A stretch of DNA of 64,000 nt, from the NCBI RefSeq assembly GCF_000308435.1, contig NZ_BAFR01000107.1:62001-126000 (forward strand), read 5' to 3'. The notes under the pieces are model-generated. The model saw only the letters and a program-made list of their open reading frames with translations. It had not been told where the DNA came from and did not search any database. This DNA comes from Nocardia araoensis NBRC 100135. Its GTDB lineage: Bacteria; Actinomycetota; Actinomycetes; Mycobacteriales; Mycobacteriaceae. A program made the translations under genes and the position numbers. Every line of letters starts with the position of its first letter. Position 1 is the stretch's first letter. Positions 54,766-64,000 of the stretch are shown here, piece after piece.

Positions 54766-55503
54766 TCAGGCACCGATCAGATCCGGCGCGGCGCCGGGTC
54801 CGGGACGCGGACGGACGTTCTCACCGGGCGCCAGCGCGACCGGGTCCACGGCCCGCGACTCGCCGCCGGGATCGCCGCCGTGCTCGTCCGACGCCCACGG
54901 TGCGGAATCGGTCGGGATCCAGTGCTTGCGACGGGTGCGCTTGGCCTCCAGGTACTCGCGGGCGCGTTCGCTCAGCGCCCGCGTGCGCAACGGCACGGGG
55001 GTGACTCGCAACCCTTCCTGCCGCAAAGCCTCCACCTTGGCGGGATTGTTGGTCAACAGCTGCACCGAACGCAGTCCGAGGCCGGCCAGCGCGCGTGCGG
55101 TGGCCACGTAGGTGCGCCCGTCGGCGGGGTAGCCGAGGGCTTCGTAGCTGGTGAAGGTGTCCGCGCCGGAGCGCTCGCTTTCCCGGTAACCCAGCGCCTT
55201 GGCGATCAGCCCCGCGCCGCGGCCCTCCTGTTCGAGGTAGACCAGCACCCCCGAGCCCGCGGCCTGGATGAGATCCAGCGCCTTGTCCAGTTCCGGCCCG
55301 CAGTCGCAGTCCTGTGATCGCAGCGCCTCGCCGTACAGGCAGCGCGAGTGCACCCGCACCAGGCAACCGTCGGCGACCGCGCCGAACAACAACAGGTGCC
55401 CCTTCTCGCCGTCGGCGTCCAACTCCACCACTCGAACTCGCAGATCTTGCCCGTTGCGACGGAACCGATGCTCGGTGTCGGCAGGATCCACAGCGTTGGT
55501 CAA
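54766..55503 (-). CDS. ribA: GTP cyclohydrolase II
   Basis: A 245-residue single-domain RibA. It converts GTP to the diaminopyrimidinone phosphate that starts riboflavin synthesis. Zinc ligands are the three Cys in HSRCLYG and SQDCDCGPEL; the catalytic and GTP-binding stretches EQEGRGAGLIAK and LLTNNPAKVEAL are present. The start is TTG 55503, preceded by GGAGGA and overlapping the upstream stop (TTGA). It lacks the DHBP synthase half found in bifunctional RibBA. Its partner gene is the PfkB-like protein, an arrangement not part of a standard rib operon. Confidence 0.93.
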   Translation of the reverse strand: MTNAVDPADTEHRFRRNGQDLRVRVVELDADGEKGHLLLFGAVADGCLVRVHSRCLYGEALRSQDCDCGPELDKALDLIQAAGSGVLVYLEQEGRGAGLIAKALGYRESERSGADTFTSYEALGYPADGRTYVATARALAGLGLRSVQLLTNNPAKVEALRQEGLRVTPVPLRTRALSERAREYLEAKRTRRKHWIPTDSAPWASDEHGGDPGGESRAVDPVALAPGENVRPRPGPGAAPDLIGA

Positions 55504-57002
55504 TGCTCCTCCGTAGCGAGTTTGTAAATTCGCTCGACCTCACTCACCAGTGGCATTGCCCCGGGGACATCCCCGATCGATTGCGTCGCCACCATCGCGG
55601 CGGTCGCCCAGACGTAGTCGTTGCGTTCGGCGGGGCGGCGCGTCGAAACGAGACGATATACCAGCGCGGCGGAGAAGGCAGCGTGAGCGCCCACCGAGTC
55701 CTCCAGCGCTGTGGGGAACGGCTGGAAACGGTCGCTGACCTGGTCCGACCACACTTCGCACCGGAAATCCTGGATCGCGCAGACCGCTCCGACGCCGAGT
55801 GCGCGCAACCGCGTGGCGATCTGCTCGCCGCCGGGTGTGGCGTCCTCGCCCGCCATCGCCAGCGCGTGCAGGTCCCGGTCGCCGCCGACGAGGTAGTCCA
55901 CCGCCGCGAGATGCTGATACAGGTACTGGGGACGGTCCAGCCGCGGCGCCGGATGCACCACCACCAGCGGCCGGTCCGGCAGTCCGCGCAGCTGCCCCAT
56001 GATCTGCTCGATGACGCCGGTGGGCTGCTCGAAGGTCAGCAGCACCGCATCCGAGGTGGCGAGCGCCGAGCGGATCGCGTCGGTGCGTAATTCCTGTGCG
56101 CTCAAGCGGATTCGTTCGTCCTTGCAGCCGATCGTGCTGGCCGCGCCGGTGCGGGCCACGACCACCGCGGTCACCGGTGTCGGAGCGAAGGGCACCACCT
56201 TGACCAGTTCGGTGTCGACGCGTTCGCTGCGCAGGTATTCCAGGATGCGATCGCCCGCGTCGTCGTCACCGACCGCCGAGATCAGCCGAACCCGCAGTCC
56301 CAGCCGGGCCGCCGCGACGGCGCGGGTGAGGCCCTTGCCGCCGGGATGCTCCCGATAGCTGCCGCGCGCGGTCGCGCCGGAGCCGGGGATGCGGTCGACG
56401 ACGTACATGTGGTCGATGACCGCGTCACCGATCACCGTGACCACACCGCGGTCGTCCGCGGTAACCGTCTCGGAGGCAATGTCTTGCGAGGACGCACCGA
56501 AGTCGACGACGTGTGCGCCGTCGAACACCGTTGCCGTGGCCAGTCGCGCGGCCAGCTCGGTGAACGCCCGGCGCTCGGGCGCGCCGCGCAGCGAACGCAC
56601 CGTCAGCGTGCCGGGAACCGGTTGCACCCCAACGGCTTCGTGCAGCTGCGCCCACCGCTCGGCGAGATACTCGCGCCGCTCACCCAGATCCGCCGCGTAG
56701 AGCCGACCGGGATCCACTCCGGCGGGCGGGTTTTCGCGCAACAGCCCCAGCGCCAGTTCCGCGTCGACGACGAGCCGGTCGGTGGGATCCAACCGCAGCG
56801 CCAGATCGCGCACCAGCGGCAGCACCGCCTCTTCCCGGTCGACGCCCGCACGCCGCGCGTACTGCCGCACGGCCAGCAGATCCAGCAGGGGTAGTACGTC
56901 GATTTCGGTGCTGCGCAAGCGATCCGAGCTCAGCCCGGAGCGTTTGCACAAGCGGGTGAGGATATTGCGAACGGCAACCATTCCCGAATCCTGCGGGACC
57001 AT
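55500..57002 (-). CDS. PfkB-fold protein with N-terminal helical domain, catalytic Asp replaced
   Basis: A 500-residue protein. Residues 1-185 are helical (including an HTH-like start, ILTRLCKRSGLSSDRL) with no recognised family. Residues about 190-500 are a PfkB/ribokinase fold: VIGDAVIDHMYVVDRIP and GGKGLTRAVAAARLG near the substrate site. The second signature, normally GAGDxF, reads GAHAAF, so the Gly and catalytic Asp are His and Ala (Ala codon 55682-55680). Kinase activity is therefore doubtful; a sugar- or nucleotide-sensing role is possible. ATG 57002 follows GAGGAGG; GTG/ATG 57047 and ATG 56981 are alternatives. It is translationally coupled to ribA. Confidence 0.85.
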   Translation of the reverse strand: MVPQDSGMVAVRNILTRLCKRSGLSSDRLRSTEIDVLPLLDLLAVRQYARRAGVDREEAVLPLVRDLALRLDPTDRLVVDAELALGLLRENPPAGVDPGRLYAADLGERREYLAERWAQLHEAVGVQPVPGTLTVRSLRGAPERRAFTELAARLATATVFDGAHVVDFGASSQDIASETVTADDRGVVTVIGDAVIDHMYVVDRIPGSGATARGSYREHPGGKGLTRAVAAARLGLRVRLISAVGDDDAGDRILEYLRSERVDTELVKVVPFAPTPVTAVVVARTGAASTIGCKDERIRLSAQELRTDAIRSALATSDAVLLTFEQPTGVIEQIMGQLRGLPDRPLVVVHPAPRLDRPQYLYQHLAAVDYLVGGDRDLHALAMAGEDATPGGEQIATRLRALGVGAVCAIQDFRCEVWSDQVSDRFQPFPTALEDSVGAHAAFSAALVYRLVSTRRPAERNDYVWATAAMVATQSIGDVPGAMPLVSEVERIYKLATEEH

Positions 57003-57683
57003 GGCGATGCCACCCTCCTCTATCGGTGCGACACCGGGCCGTCGCACGCACGTTGGCCACGCAAATCGGGTTTAGCCAGCGGGCAAATTGTCAATTACCA
57101 AATTACAACGGCAATTGCGCGCGGGGAACGGCAAATGCCACACTGAATGTGGCGATCCCCCATCGCACCACCAGGCACATCGGGAGGGCTGGTGATGAGA
57201 GTGATCCTTCAGATACGGCAGCCGCGACGGCGACGGCGACACCGCCCCGCCGGATCCGATACCGAGCTGGTGCCCAAGCCGGTGAGGGACTGAACGAGCC
57301 GCCGGACACATCCCGTGGCACCGCACCGGTCATCACCCGCCGCACCGCGGCGCACCGGCGCGCCCACCACACGCCGTAGCGCAACCGGCCCCTCGGCGCC
57401 GCCACCGCTACCCACCCCGCCCCCTGAACCCGACCACGGCCGTGGCGCACGCCACCGCGCCGATCAGGCCCCGCACGCCGGCACCGGCACGCGACGGCAA
57501 CCGGCTCGCCCGGCGTCGCGGCCGCCCCGACCGCGGCACACCGGCGAGCAACCCCCTGGACCACCCGGCCCGGCAGCGGAATTCTCCGGCCGGGACACCC
57601 CCACCACGCCCGCCGGACCGGCGGAACACACGATGCGGCACAACCACCGCGCCGCACCGGCGGATGCACGACAGGAGGCATTC
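57003..57683. other. intergenic region without convincing genes; short AT-richer promoter segment
   Basis: Bases 57066-57150 are AT-richer than the surroundings and probably hold the promoters of the PfkB-like gene and of the rightward genes. From 57180 to 57670 the sequence is Arg/Pro-rich in every frame, with no start sites or family resemblance. Confidence 0.5.
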
Positions 57684-57749
57684 GTGAGCATCGAACTCAG
57701 CATCCTGGAGCAGGCCTCACTCCACCCGTCGCACCGGAGACCGCGATGA
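57684..57749 (+). CDS. 21-residue leader peptide
   Basis: GTG 57684 is preceded at five bases by AGGAGG, the strongest ribosome site in the region. The frame encodes 21 residues beginning MSIELSILEQ and ends at TGA 57747-57749, which overlaps the ATG of the next gene (ATGA). The design suggests translational coupling or a regulatory leader. The peptide has no recognisable function. Confidence 0.6.
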   Translation: MSIELSILEQASLHPSHRRPR

Positions 57750-58135
57750 CCATCCACACCACCGAATGGACGATGACCAGTGACATAACCCCGGAATCGG
57801 CCTGCCGCGACACCGACGCGACCGACAGCTGGCGGCTGAGCTGGCTACCGGACCGGCAGCTGACCCGCGGCCAGGCACTGGCCGGGATGTCCCTGGACGA
57901 ACTGCTCAGCGACCCGCACGTCGTGCACGACCGGATGACCCAGGCCCGCGTCGAGGCCTATGCCGACCAACTGGGCATCCTGCGCGACCACGCGGTGATC
58001 CTGCTCGCCAAGCGAATGGCCGCCCGGCTGGGTCAGGAACTACGGCCGAAGGGAGATCCCGCGCCGCCGGGGCGGCGACCACGGTCGCGGCGAGTGCGCG
58101 CCCGCACTGTCGAACCGCCGTTCGCACACCGCTGA
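57746..58135 (+). CDS. hypothetical protein
   Basis: A 129-residue soluble protein. A central helical part (TRGQALAGMSLDELLSDP, AYADQLGILRDHAVILLAKRMA) is followed by an Arg/Pro-rich tail. No known domain. Its ATG overlaps the stop of the 21-residue leader; ATG 57773 is a possible internal start. It is convergent with pyrD, nine bases away. Confidence 0.65.
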   Translation: MTIHTTEWTMTSDITPESACRDTDATDSWRLSWLPDRQLTRGQALAGMSLDELLSDPHVVHDRMTQARVEAYADQLGILRDHAVILLAKRMAARLGQELRPKGDPAPPGRRPRSRRVRARTVEPPFAHR

Positions 58136-58144
58136 ATCCCTGAT

Positions 58145-59221
<1,077 letters not shown>

Positions 59222-59225
59222 CGGC

Positions 59226-59525
59226 TCACATTCCGGGTTCGGGCTGGGGTAGTAGTGCGGATTTTCGCCGCCGCAGCAGCACCCGCCTGCTGCCGTCGGT
59301 GTAGGCGCGCACTCGCGACAGCTCCCAGCCGCCGAACTCCGCCTGGATCGCCAGCCGCATGGACGCGGTCACCCGCGTGACATCCGGCGGCAGCCGCAAC
59401 GGAACGTACTCGTAGTCGTCGCTGGTGGTTTCCCAGCCCGCAGGCAGCGCGCGCCCGCGGCCCCGGTGTGCTGCCGGTTCGGTAGCTGCCGCGGAGTCTT
59501 CGCCCGCGCGTGGTGTCCGAGCCAT
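59226..59525 (-). CDS. DUF5703 family protein
   Basis: A 99-residue protein. After a disordered N terminus it reads [27 protein letters not shown] and [20 protein letters not shown], the DUF5703 pattern common beside pyrD in mycobacteria and relatives. Function unknown. Its ATG shares one base with the upstream lipoprotein stop (TGATG). Confidence 0.9.
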   Translation of the reverse strand: MARTPRAGEDSAAATEPAAHRGRGRALPAGWETTSDDYEYVPLRLPPDVTRVTASMRLAIQAEFGGWELSRVRAYTDGSRRVLLRRRKSALLPQPEPGM

Positions 59526-60538
59526 CAGTGCCCTCTCTTCCGATCGTCCGCACCGATCCGTTGCAGACCGTCGCCGGTCGCGGACCCCACGAACAGATCA
59601 CCGGTGCGTTGCTCGACGGCCACCGCGTTCGGTTGCCGGACGGTGGCGTAGCGGCCCACTTCCTTCGGTATACCAGTCGACAGGTCGAATCCGACCACCT
59701 CGTTGCGCTGCGTGCACGTCACCCACACGGTGTCCGACCGCTGATCGTAGGCAAGTGCGTAAGGCGAAGATCCTACCGGGAAACGCTGCCGCAACACGAG
59801 CGGTCCCGCGGTGTAGACCAGCAGTTCGCCGCCGGCGGTGTCGGTGACCACGAACCGGCCGCGCGTGTCGCCGATCAGCCCGGTGGCCCCGTCACCGGCG
59901 CGCAACGCCAATCCGGGACGCTGTTTGCCCGGGTCGAGCTCGAAAATCGCGGTCTGGTGCCGGTCCAGCACGGTCAGCTCGCCGGCGGCCTCGGCCAGCG
60001 CGTCGGCGGACACCAGCCCGGACACCGTGCCGGTGACCGCGCCGTCGGGCGCCAGCTCCAGCACCCGGCCCTCGGCGGTGCCCACCAGCAACCCGCCGTC
60101 GGGGCGTGCGCGCACCGACCGCACCTCGCCGTCGACGGCCACCGCGGCCACCGACCCGGAGGCCAGGTCCACCCGCAGCACCCGGCCCGGCGCGCCCGCC
60201 AGCATCTCACCCGGCCTGCCCGGCGCGAGACCGCTCGCGCGATCCGGCAACGTCACCGTGCGCACCACCGGCTCGGCGGCGTCCGGGTCGAACACGGTGA
60301 GCACCGCTGCGTCCAGACCGGCCAGCCACCGGCCCCCGGAATCGGCCTGCAACTCGGCCAGCGGACCCGCGGGCAGCACCCGCCCGACCGGCGGCGTCGT
60401 CACCGCGGGCGCCACCGCGGGGGTGGCCGGGTCCCTGGTCGGCAGATCGGGACCGCCGGGACCGGAGGAGCAGCCGGCCAGCAACACCAGCACCGCCACA
60501 CCCGCGAACACCGAGACGAGCGAGCCGCGAGGGCGCAT
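59525..60538 (-). CDS. lipoprotein with beta-propeller repeats
   Basis: A 337-residue protein with a lipoprotein signal ending LLAGC (Cys22) and a Pro-rich spacer, then YncE/NHL-like strands (LDAAVLTVFDPD, ARPDGGLLVGTAEGRVLELAPDG, YALAYDQRSDTVWVTCTQ). It is probably an extracytoplasmic, membrane-anchored propeller; ligand unknown. GAAGGAG lies 8 bases before ATG 60538. It heads the operon with DUF5703 and pyrD. Confidence 0.9.
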   Translation of the reverse strand: MRPRGSLVSVFAGVAVLVLLAGCSSGPGGPDLPTRDPATPAVAPAVTTPPVGRVLPAGPLAELQADSGGRWLAGLDAAVLTVFDPDAAEPVVRTVTLPDRASGLAPGRPGEMLAGAPGRVLRVDLASGSVAAVAVDGEVRSVRARPDGGLLVGTAEGRVLELAPDGAVTGTVSGLVSADALAEAAGELTVLDRHQTAIFELDPGKQRPGLALRAGDGATGLIGDTRGRFVVTDTAGGELLVYTAGPLVLRQRFPVGSSPYALAYDQRSDTVWVTCTQRNEVVGFDLSTGIPKEVGRYATVRQPNAVAVEQRTGDLFVGSATGDGLQRIGADDRKRGH

Positions 60539-60691
60539 CCACCGAACTCCTTCTACCGACGAATCTTCCGCAACCTCACCATCTGACCATGATGACGCAA
60601 CCAACCGACCGACCGGGGTGGCGGCTCGAGCGGAATGTCGGCGACGGAAGCTACGGTGGAGACCACACTGTCCGATACAGGGAGATCCGGG

Positions 60692-61048
60692 TTGAAAGCC
60701 GACCACACGTCGGAATTCGTCATCGACGACATCACCGTCGGCGCGTACGCGCACGGCTTCGGCACCACCGCCGACGGCCACCCCTTCGCGTTCCGCACGA
60801 TCCGCGCCACCCTCACCCTGGAGATCTACCGCCGCGATCTGGGCGAGGCCGTTCCCGGCCCGGAGGACGTGCTCGCCGTCGCCGAAGCCACGGTCACCGA
60901 CATCGACCTCGACGACGAACGCAGTGTCGCCGCCTTGGTGCGGGATATGATCCCCGACACCGCGACGATCGACGCCGCCGCGGAACGGGACGTCACGACC
61001 GTGCGTGCCCTGCTGGGACGGATCAGCTCCGTCATCGAAGGTATGTAG
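60692..61048 (+). CDS. conserved hypothetical protein
   Basis: A 118-residue acidic soluble protein containing FVIDDITVGAYAHGFG and a C-terminal helical part. The start TTG 60692 is favoured by GGGAG eight bases upstream; ATG 60635 would add 19 polar residues. No family recognised. It is seven bases upstream of the MTB12-like lipoprotein gene and likely shares its operon with the MMPL gene. Confidence 0.7.
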   Translation: MKADHTSEFVIDDITVGAYAHGFGTTADGHPFAFRTIRATLTLEIYRRDLGEAVPGPEDVLAVAEATVTDIDLDDERSVAALVRDMIPDTATIDAAAERDVTTVRALLGRISSVIEGM

Positions 61049-61054
61049 GAAGTG

Positions 61055-61588
61055 ATGACCCACACACCACTCACCCGCGCCGCGCTCGCCGCCGCGGGCC
61101 TGCTGCTGGCGGCGGCGGCCGCCGCGTGCGACACCGGAACCGACGAGGCCGCCGTCGATGCCGCCCGCTCCTCGGCGAACGCGTCGCTGTCGTCCTCGAT
61201 CGCCGCGTCCTCCAGCGCCGCGCACCCGCCGCTGCCGACGGCCGCCGATCTGGACGCCCAGATCAAACGGGCACTGGACCCGGCGCTGCCCGACAGCGAA
61301 CGCACCGCCCTCATCGAGGACGGCGAATCCTTCCGCCAGGCCATCCCCGACATGTACAAGGCGCTGCAGGACAACCCGCGCGCCGTCTACGGCGTCACCG
61401 ACCCGGTCTTCGACAACCACGACGGCACCCTGACCGCCACCATGCGGCTGGACAAGGACGGCACCGGCACCGCGGTCCGCACCACCGTCGTGCACTTCGT
61501 GCTCATCGACGGCAAGTGGAAGATCTCGCGCACCGACCTGTGCGGCATCCTGCGCTCGGCCGACTACCGCACCCCGGCCTGCGGCTGA
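61055..61588 (+). CDS. secreted/lipoprotein with MTB12-like C-terminal domain
   Basis: A 177-residue exported protein. The signal peptide (MTHTPLTRAALAAAGLLLAAAAAAC) ends in a weak lipobox AAAC. After a Ser/Ala linker the domain reads PTAADLDAQIKRALDP, LIEDG, YGVTDPVF, VVHFVLIDGKWKISRTDLCGIL, which resembles the mycobacterial low-molecular-weight antigen MTB12. TAGGAA precedes the GTG/ATG pair; ATG 61055 is chosen. It lies 11 bases before the MMPL gene, so a periplasmic accessory role is conceivable. Confidence 0.85.
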   Translation: MTHTPLTRAALAAAGLLLAAAAAACDTGTDEAAVDAARSSANASLSSSIAASSSAAHPPLPTAADLDAQIKRALDPALPDSERTALIEDGESFRQAIPDMYKALQDNPRAVYGVTDPVFDNHDGTLTATMRLDKDGTGTAVRTTVVHFVLIDGKWKISRTDLCGILRSADYRTPACG

Positions 61589-61599
61589 CCCGCGACGCG

Positions 61600-63693
61600 A
61601 TGCGCCGTTCCGGATCACTGTCGTGGGGGCGGTGGGTCCACCGCAACCGCTACCTCGTTCTGGCGTCGTTTCTGCTGTTGGTCCTGGTCTCCGGCTGGTA
61701 CGGCCGCGACCTGGCCGGGCGGCTGACCCAGGAGGGCTGGTTCGACGAGAGCAGCGAATCGGTGGCCGCGGCCGAACTCGCCGACCGCACCTTCGGCCGC
61801 GACACCGACAGCGACCTGATCCTGCTCTACACCGCACCCGACGGCGCCACCGTCGACGACCCGGCCGTGCGCGGCCCGGTCACCCGGCAGCTGGCCGAAT
61901 TGCTGGCCACCTACCCCGACCGCATCCAGAAGATCGACAGCTACTGGGACAGCCCGTTCTCGGCCCAGGCCACCGACCCCACCCACACCCACGCCTTCGC
62001 CAGCGTCGGCCTGCGCGGCTCGGGCACCGCGACGGTCCAGAACTACGCCGCGATCGAAGACCATCTCGGCGCCGGACGCGCGGGCGCAGGCCCGGGCGGC
62101 ACCACCGTGCAACTGGCCGGGCTGCAGCCGATCGTCGAAGGCATCAACACCGGCATGCAACGCGACATCAAGCGCGCGGAGATGATCGCCCTGCCGCTGG
62201 TGGCGATCCTGCTGTATTTCGTGTTCGGCGGCGTGATCGGCGCGCTGCTGCCGGTACTCATCGGCGGCATGACGATCCTCGGCACCCAGGGCGTGCTGCG
62301 GGCACTGACCGACCACCTCGACGTCAACGTCTTCGCCAGCGCCGTGATGACCCTGGTCAGCCTGGGCCTGGCGATCGACTACGGCCTGTTCACCGTCACC
62401 CGCTTCCGCGAGGAACTCGCCGCGGGCCACACCGTCGAAGAAGCCACCGCCCGCACCGTCGCCACCGCCGGGCGCACCGTGCTGTTCTCCGCCGCCATCA
62501 TCGCCGTCAGCCTCGGGGCACTGTTCATCTTCCCCAACGGGGTGCTGCGCTCGGTGCCGCTGGGCGGCATCAGCTCGGTGCTGCTGGCGGCGCTGCTGTC
62601 GGTGACCGCGCTGCCCGCGGCGTTGAGCATCGTCGGGCGCCGCATCGACTTCCTGGGCTGGAAACGGTTCTCCCGCAGCAGGACCGAGGCCCAGATCGAC
62701 GCCGGATTCTTCTCCCGCCTGGCCCTGTGGGCGATGCGCCGCCCCGTGGCGGTGGCCGTGCCGATCGTGCTGGCCCTGCTCGCGCTGAGCATCCCGATGC
62801 GCCACATCGAATTCGGCGGCCTGAGCGAACGCTATCTGTCCGACGACAACCCGGCGCGGGTCGCGCAGGAACGTTTCGACACCCTGTTTCCCAGCTTCCG
62901 CACCGAACCGTTGAAACTGGTCGTCGTCGGCGCCGACCCGCGGCAATTGAGCGACATCCGCTACGCCGCCAACCAGATCCCCGGCCTGACCGGACGCTTC
63001 GAACCCGCCGCACCTACCAAGGACGGCATCAACGTGCTCGCCGCCGGACTGACCGACAAACGCGACGCCGACGCGGTGATCGCCGCGCTGCGCGCCATCC
63101 CCGAACCACCCGGCGTGCGGGTGATGGTCGCCGGCGTGCCCGCCTTGGAACGCGACAGCATCAACGGCCTGCTCGACGGCCTGCCGATGCTGCTGGCCAT
63201 CCTGGTCGCCGCGGCGCTGGCGCTGATGTACGCGGCGTTCCGCTCGGTGGTGCTCGCGCTGAAAGCGGTGGTGATGAGCGCACTGAGCCTCGTGTCCACC
63301 TTGGGCGTGCTGACCTGGATGTTCGTCGAGGGCCACGGCGCGGGGATCTTCCACTTCACGCCGGGACCGCTGATGTTCGCGGTGCTGGCGCTGATCGTGA
63401 CGGTGGTGTTCGGGCTGTCCACCGACTACGAGGTGTTCCTGCTGTCGCGGGTGTCGGAAGCGCGCGCCGCGGGCGCCGACGCGCCCGAGGCCATCCGCTA
63501 CGGCATCGCCCACACCGGCGGGGTGATCACTTCCGCCGCCGCGATCCTCATCGTGGTCACCGGGGCGTTCGGCTTCTCGGATCTGGTGCTGATGAAATAC
63601 ATCGCCTACGGCATGATCGCCGCCCTGATCCTGGATGCCACCGTCATCCGCATGCTGCTGACACCCGCGGTGCTCAAACTGATCTGGCGGTAG
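61600..63693 (+). CDS. MMPL family transporter (RND-type)
   Basis: A 697-residue transporter with the RND plan: helix 1 near 17-35, a porter domain, helices 2-6, a second porter domain and helices 8-12. Proton-relay Asp-Tyr pairs appear in LAIDYGLFTVTRFREE and LSTDYEVFLLSR. It is shorter than MmpL3 and lacks its long C-terminal tail, like the smaller MmpL group. ATG 61600 is 11 bases after the MTB12-like gene. Cargo is likely a lipid or lipophilic compound. Confidence 0.94.
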   Translation: MRRSGSLSWGRWVHRNRYLVLASFLLLVLVSGWYGRDLAGRLTQEGWFDESSESVAAAELADRTFGRDTDSDLILLYTAPDGATVDDPAVRGPVTRQLAELLATYPDRIQKIDSYWDSPFSAQATDPTHTHAFASVGLRGSGTATVQNYAAIEDHLGAGRAGAGPGGTTVQLAGLQPIVEGINTGMQRDIKRAEMIALPLVAILLYFVFGGVIGALLPVLIGGMTILGTQGVLRALTDHLDVNVFASAVMTLVSLGLAIDYGLFTVTRFREELAAGHTVEEATARTVATAGRTVLFSAAIIAVSLGALFIFPNGVLRSVPLGGISSVLLAALLSVTALPAALSIVGRRIDFLGWKRFSRSRTEAQIDAGFFSRLALWAMRRPVAVAVPIVLALLALSIPMRHIEFGGLSERYLSDDNPARVAQERFDTLFPSFRTEPLKLVVVGADPRQLSDIRYAANQIPGLTGRFEPAAPTKDGINVLAAGLTDKRDADAVIAALRAIPEPPGVRVMVAGVPALERDSINGLLDGLPMLLAILVAAALALMYAAFRSVVLALKAVVMSALSLVSTLGVLTWMFVEGHGAGIFHFTPGPLMFAVLALIVTVVFGLSTDYEVFLLSRVSEARAAGADAPEAIRYGIAHTGGVITSAAAILIVVTGAFGFSDLVLMKYIAYGMIAALILDATVIRMLLTPAVLKLIWR

Positions 63694-64000
63694 GTCGCGC
63701 CGGTCGGCTTTCCCCTCTGCGACACCGGCGTCGGCCGCCGGCGGGCCCGGCTGCGGGTGCGCCGCAGCGGGCAGCGACGGCCGCCGTACCGGGGCAGTGA
63801 GGTCGTCACTTCCGATGCGAGCGGACGCTCCAGGGGGAGGAGGGCTTTCGTCTCCGCGTCGAAACCGACCTGACGGTTGGCGCACCGCTCGCCGCGAACC
63901 GGCGACACTGACGATCGCCGGTGTGTCCGGTAGAGCGGACCACCCGGCGAGGGCCGCCCCACACCGAACGGTCGCTGGGACTCCGGGTACCGGCCGACAC
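63694..64000. other. no gene recognised at the window edge
   Basis: After the MMPL stop the sequence shows GC-rich inverted repeats near 63726-63775, possibly a terminator, and no frame with convincing product on either strand. Confidence 0.4.

Noticed and set aside
57026..57749. Several plus- and minus-strand frames in the gap before 57.7 kb
   Set aside because: All give Arg/Pro-rich low-complexity products without start sites; only the 21-codon leader has a strong ribosome site.
63606..63962. Minus-strand frames after the MMPL gene
   Set aside because: They overlap the MMPL 3' end, have no domain and show the shadow composition of GC-rich DNA.

Overview
The window is high-GC actinobacterial DNA, most likely from Nocardia or a close mycolic-acid-producing relative. 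This is inferred from the strong third-position GC bias, many GTG/TTG starts, ATGA/GTGA gene overlaps, an MMPL transporter next to an MTB12-like lipoprotein, a DUF5703 protein beside pyrD, a small protein family typical of Nocardia/Rhodococcus, and several AT-less polyketide synthase (PKS) modules.

Bases 1-30739 are the 3' part of a trans-acyltransferase (trans-AT) PKS cluster. Two PKS genes (the first cut by the window edge) read partial KS-KR-ACP, then KS // DH-ACP-KR, KS-cMT-ACP, KS-ACP and KS-ACP-thioester reductase. None carries an AT. A malonyl-type AT fused to a type II thioesterase follows and should load all modules. Downstream are sugar genes: a cupin, a short SDR, a polyprenol-phosphate mannose synthase-type GT2 on the opposite strand, GDP-mannose 4,6-dehydratase, a TylCIII-type sugar C-methyltransferase, a second GMD-like SDR, a MycE-type sugar O-methyltransferase, a GT1 glycosyltransferase and a GT87 membrane glycosyltransferase. 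A flavin monooxygenase and a cytochrome P450 end the cluster. The predicted core is a C-methylated, alkenyl-substituted dihydroxybenzaldehyde carrying GDP-derived methylated deoxysugars. From memory, the architecture resembles the nocardiosis-associated polyketide (NOCAP) synthase; no search was run.

Bases 30740-39570 hold small regulator/enzyme pairs (HxlR with an alpha/beta hydrolase, AraC with a quinone oxidoreductase, MerR opposite an MFS transporter and hydrolase). They are interrupted at about 32.1-34.0 kb by a lower-GC remnant with a DUF6624 gene and a decayed serine recombinase. At 39.6-41.9 kb is an orphan trans-AT-type KS-ACP protein far from other biosynthetic genes.

Bases 41950-64000 are mostly core or conserved genes: GtrA, M20 peptidase, PEBP protein, a TPR regulator, small conserved proteins, a TetX-like monooxygenase, a secreted DUF4189 protein, an MFS/HxlR divergent pair with two clear operators, a CYTH protein, a long-chain acyl-CoA ligase, GTP cyclohydrolase II coupled to a catalytically altered PfkB-like protein, dihydroorotate dehydrogenase, lipoproteins and an MMPL transporter. 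No tRNA, rRNA or CRISPR array was recognised.
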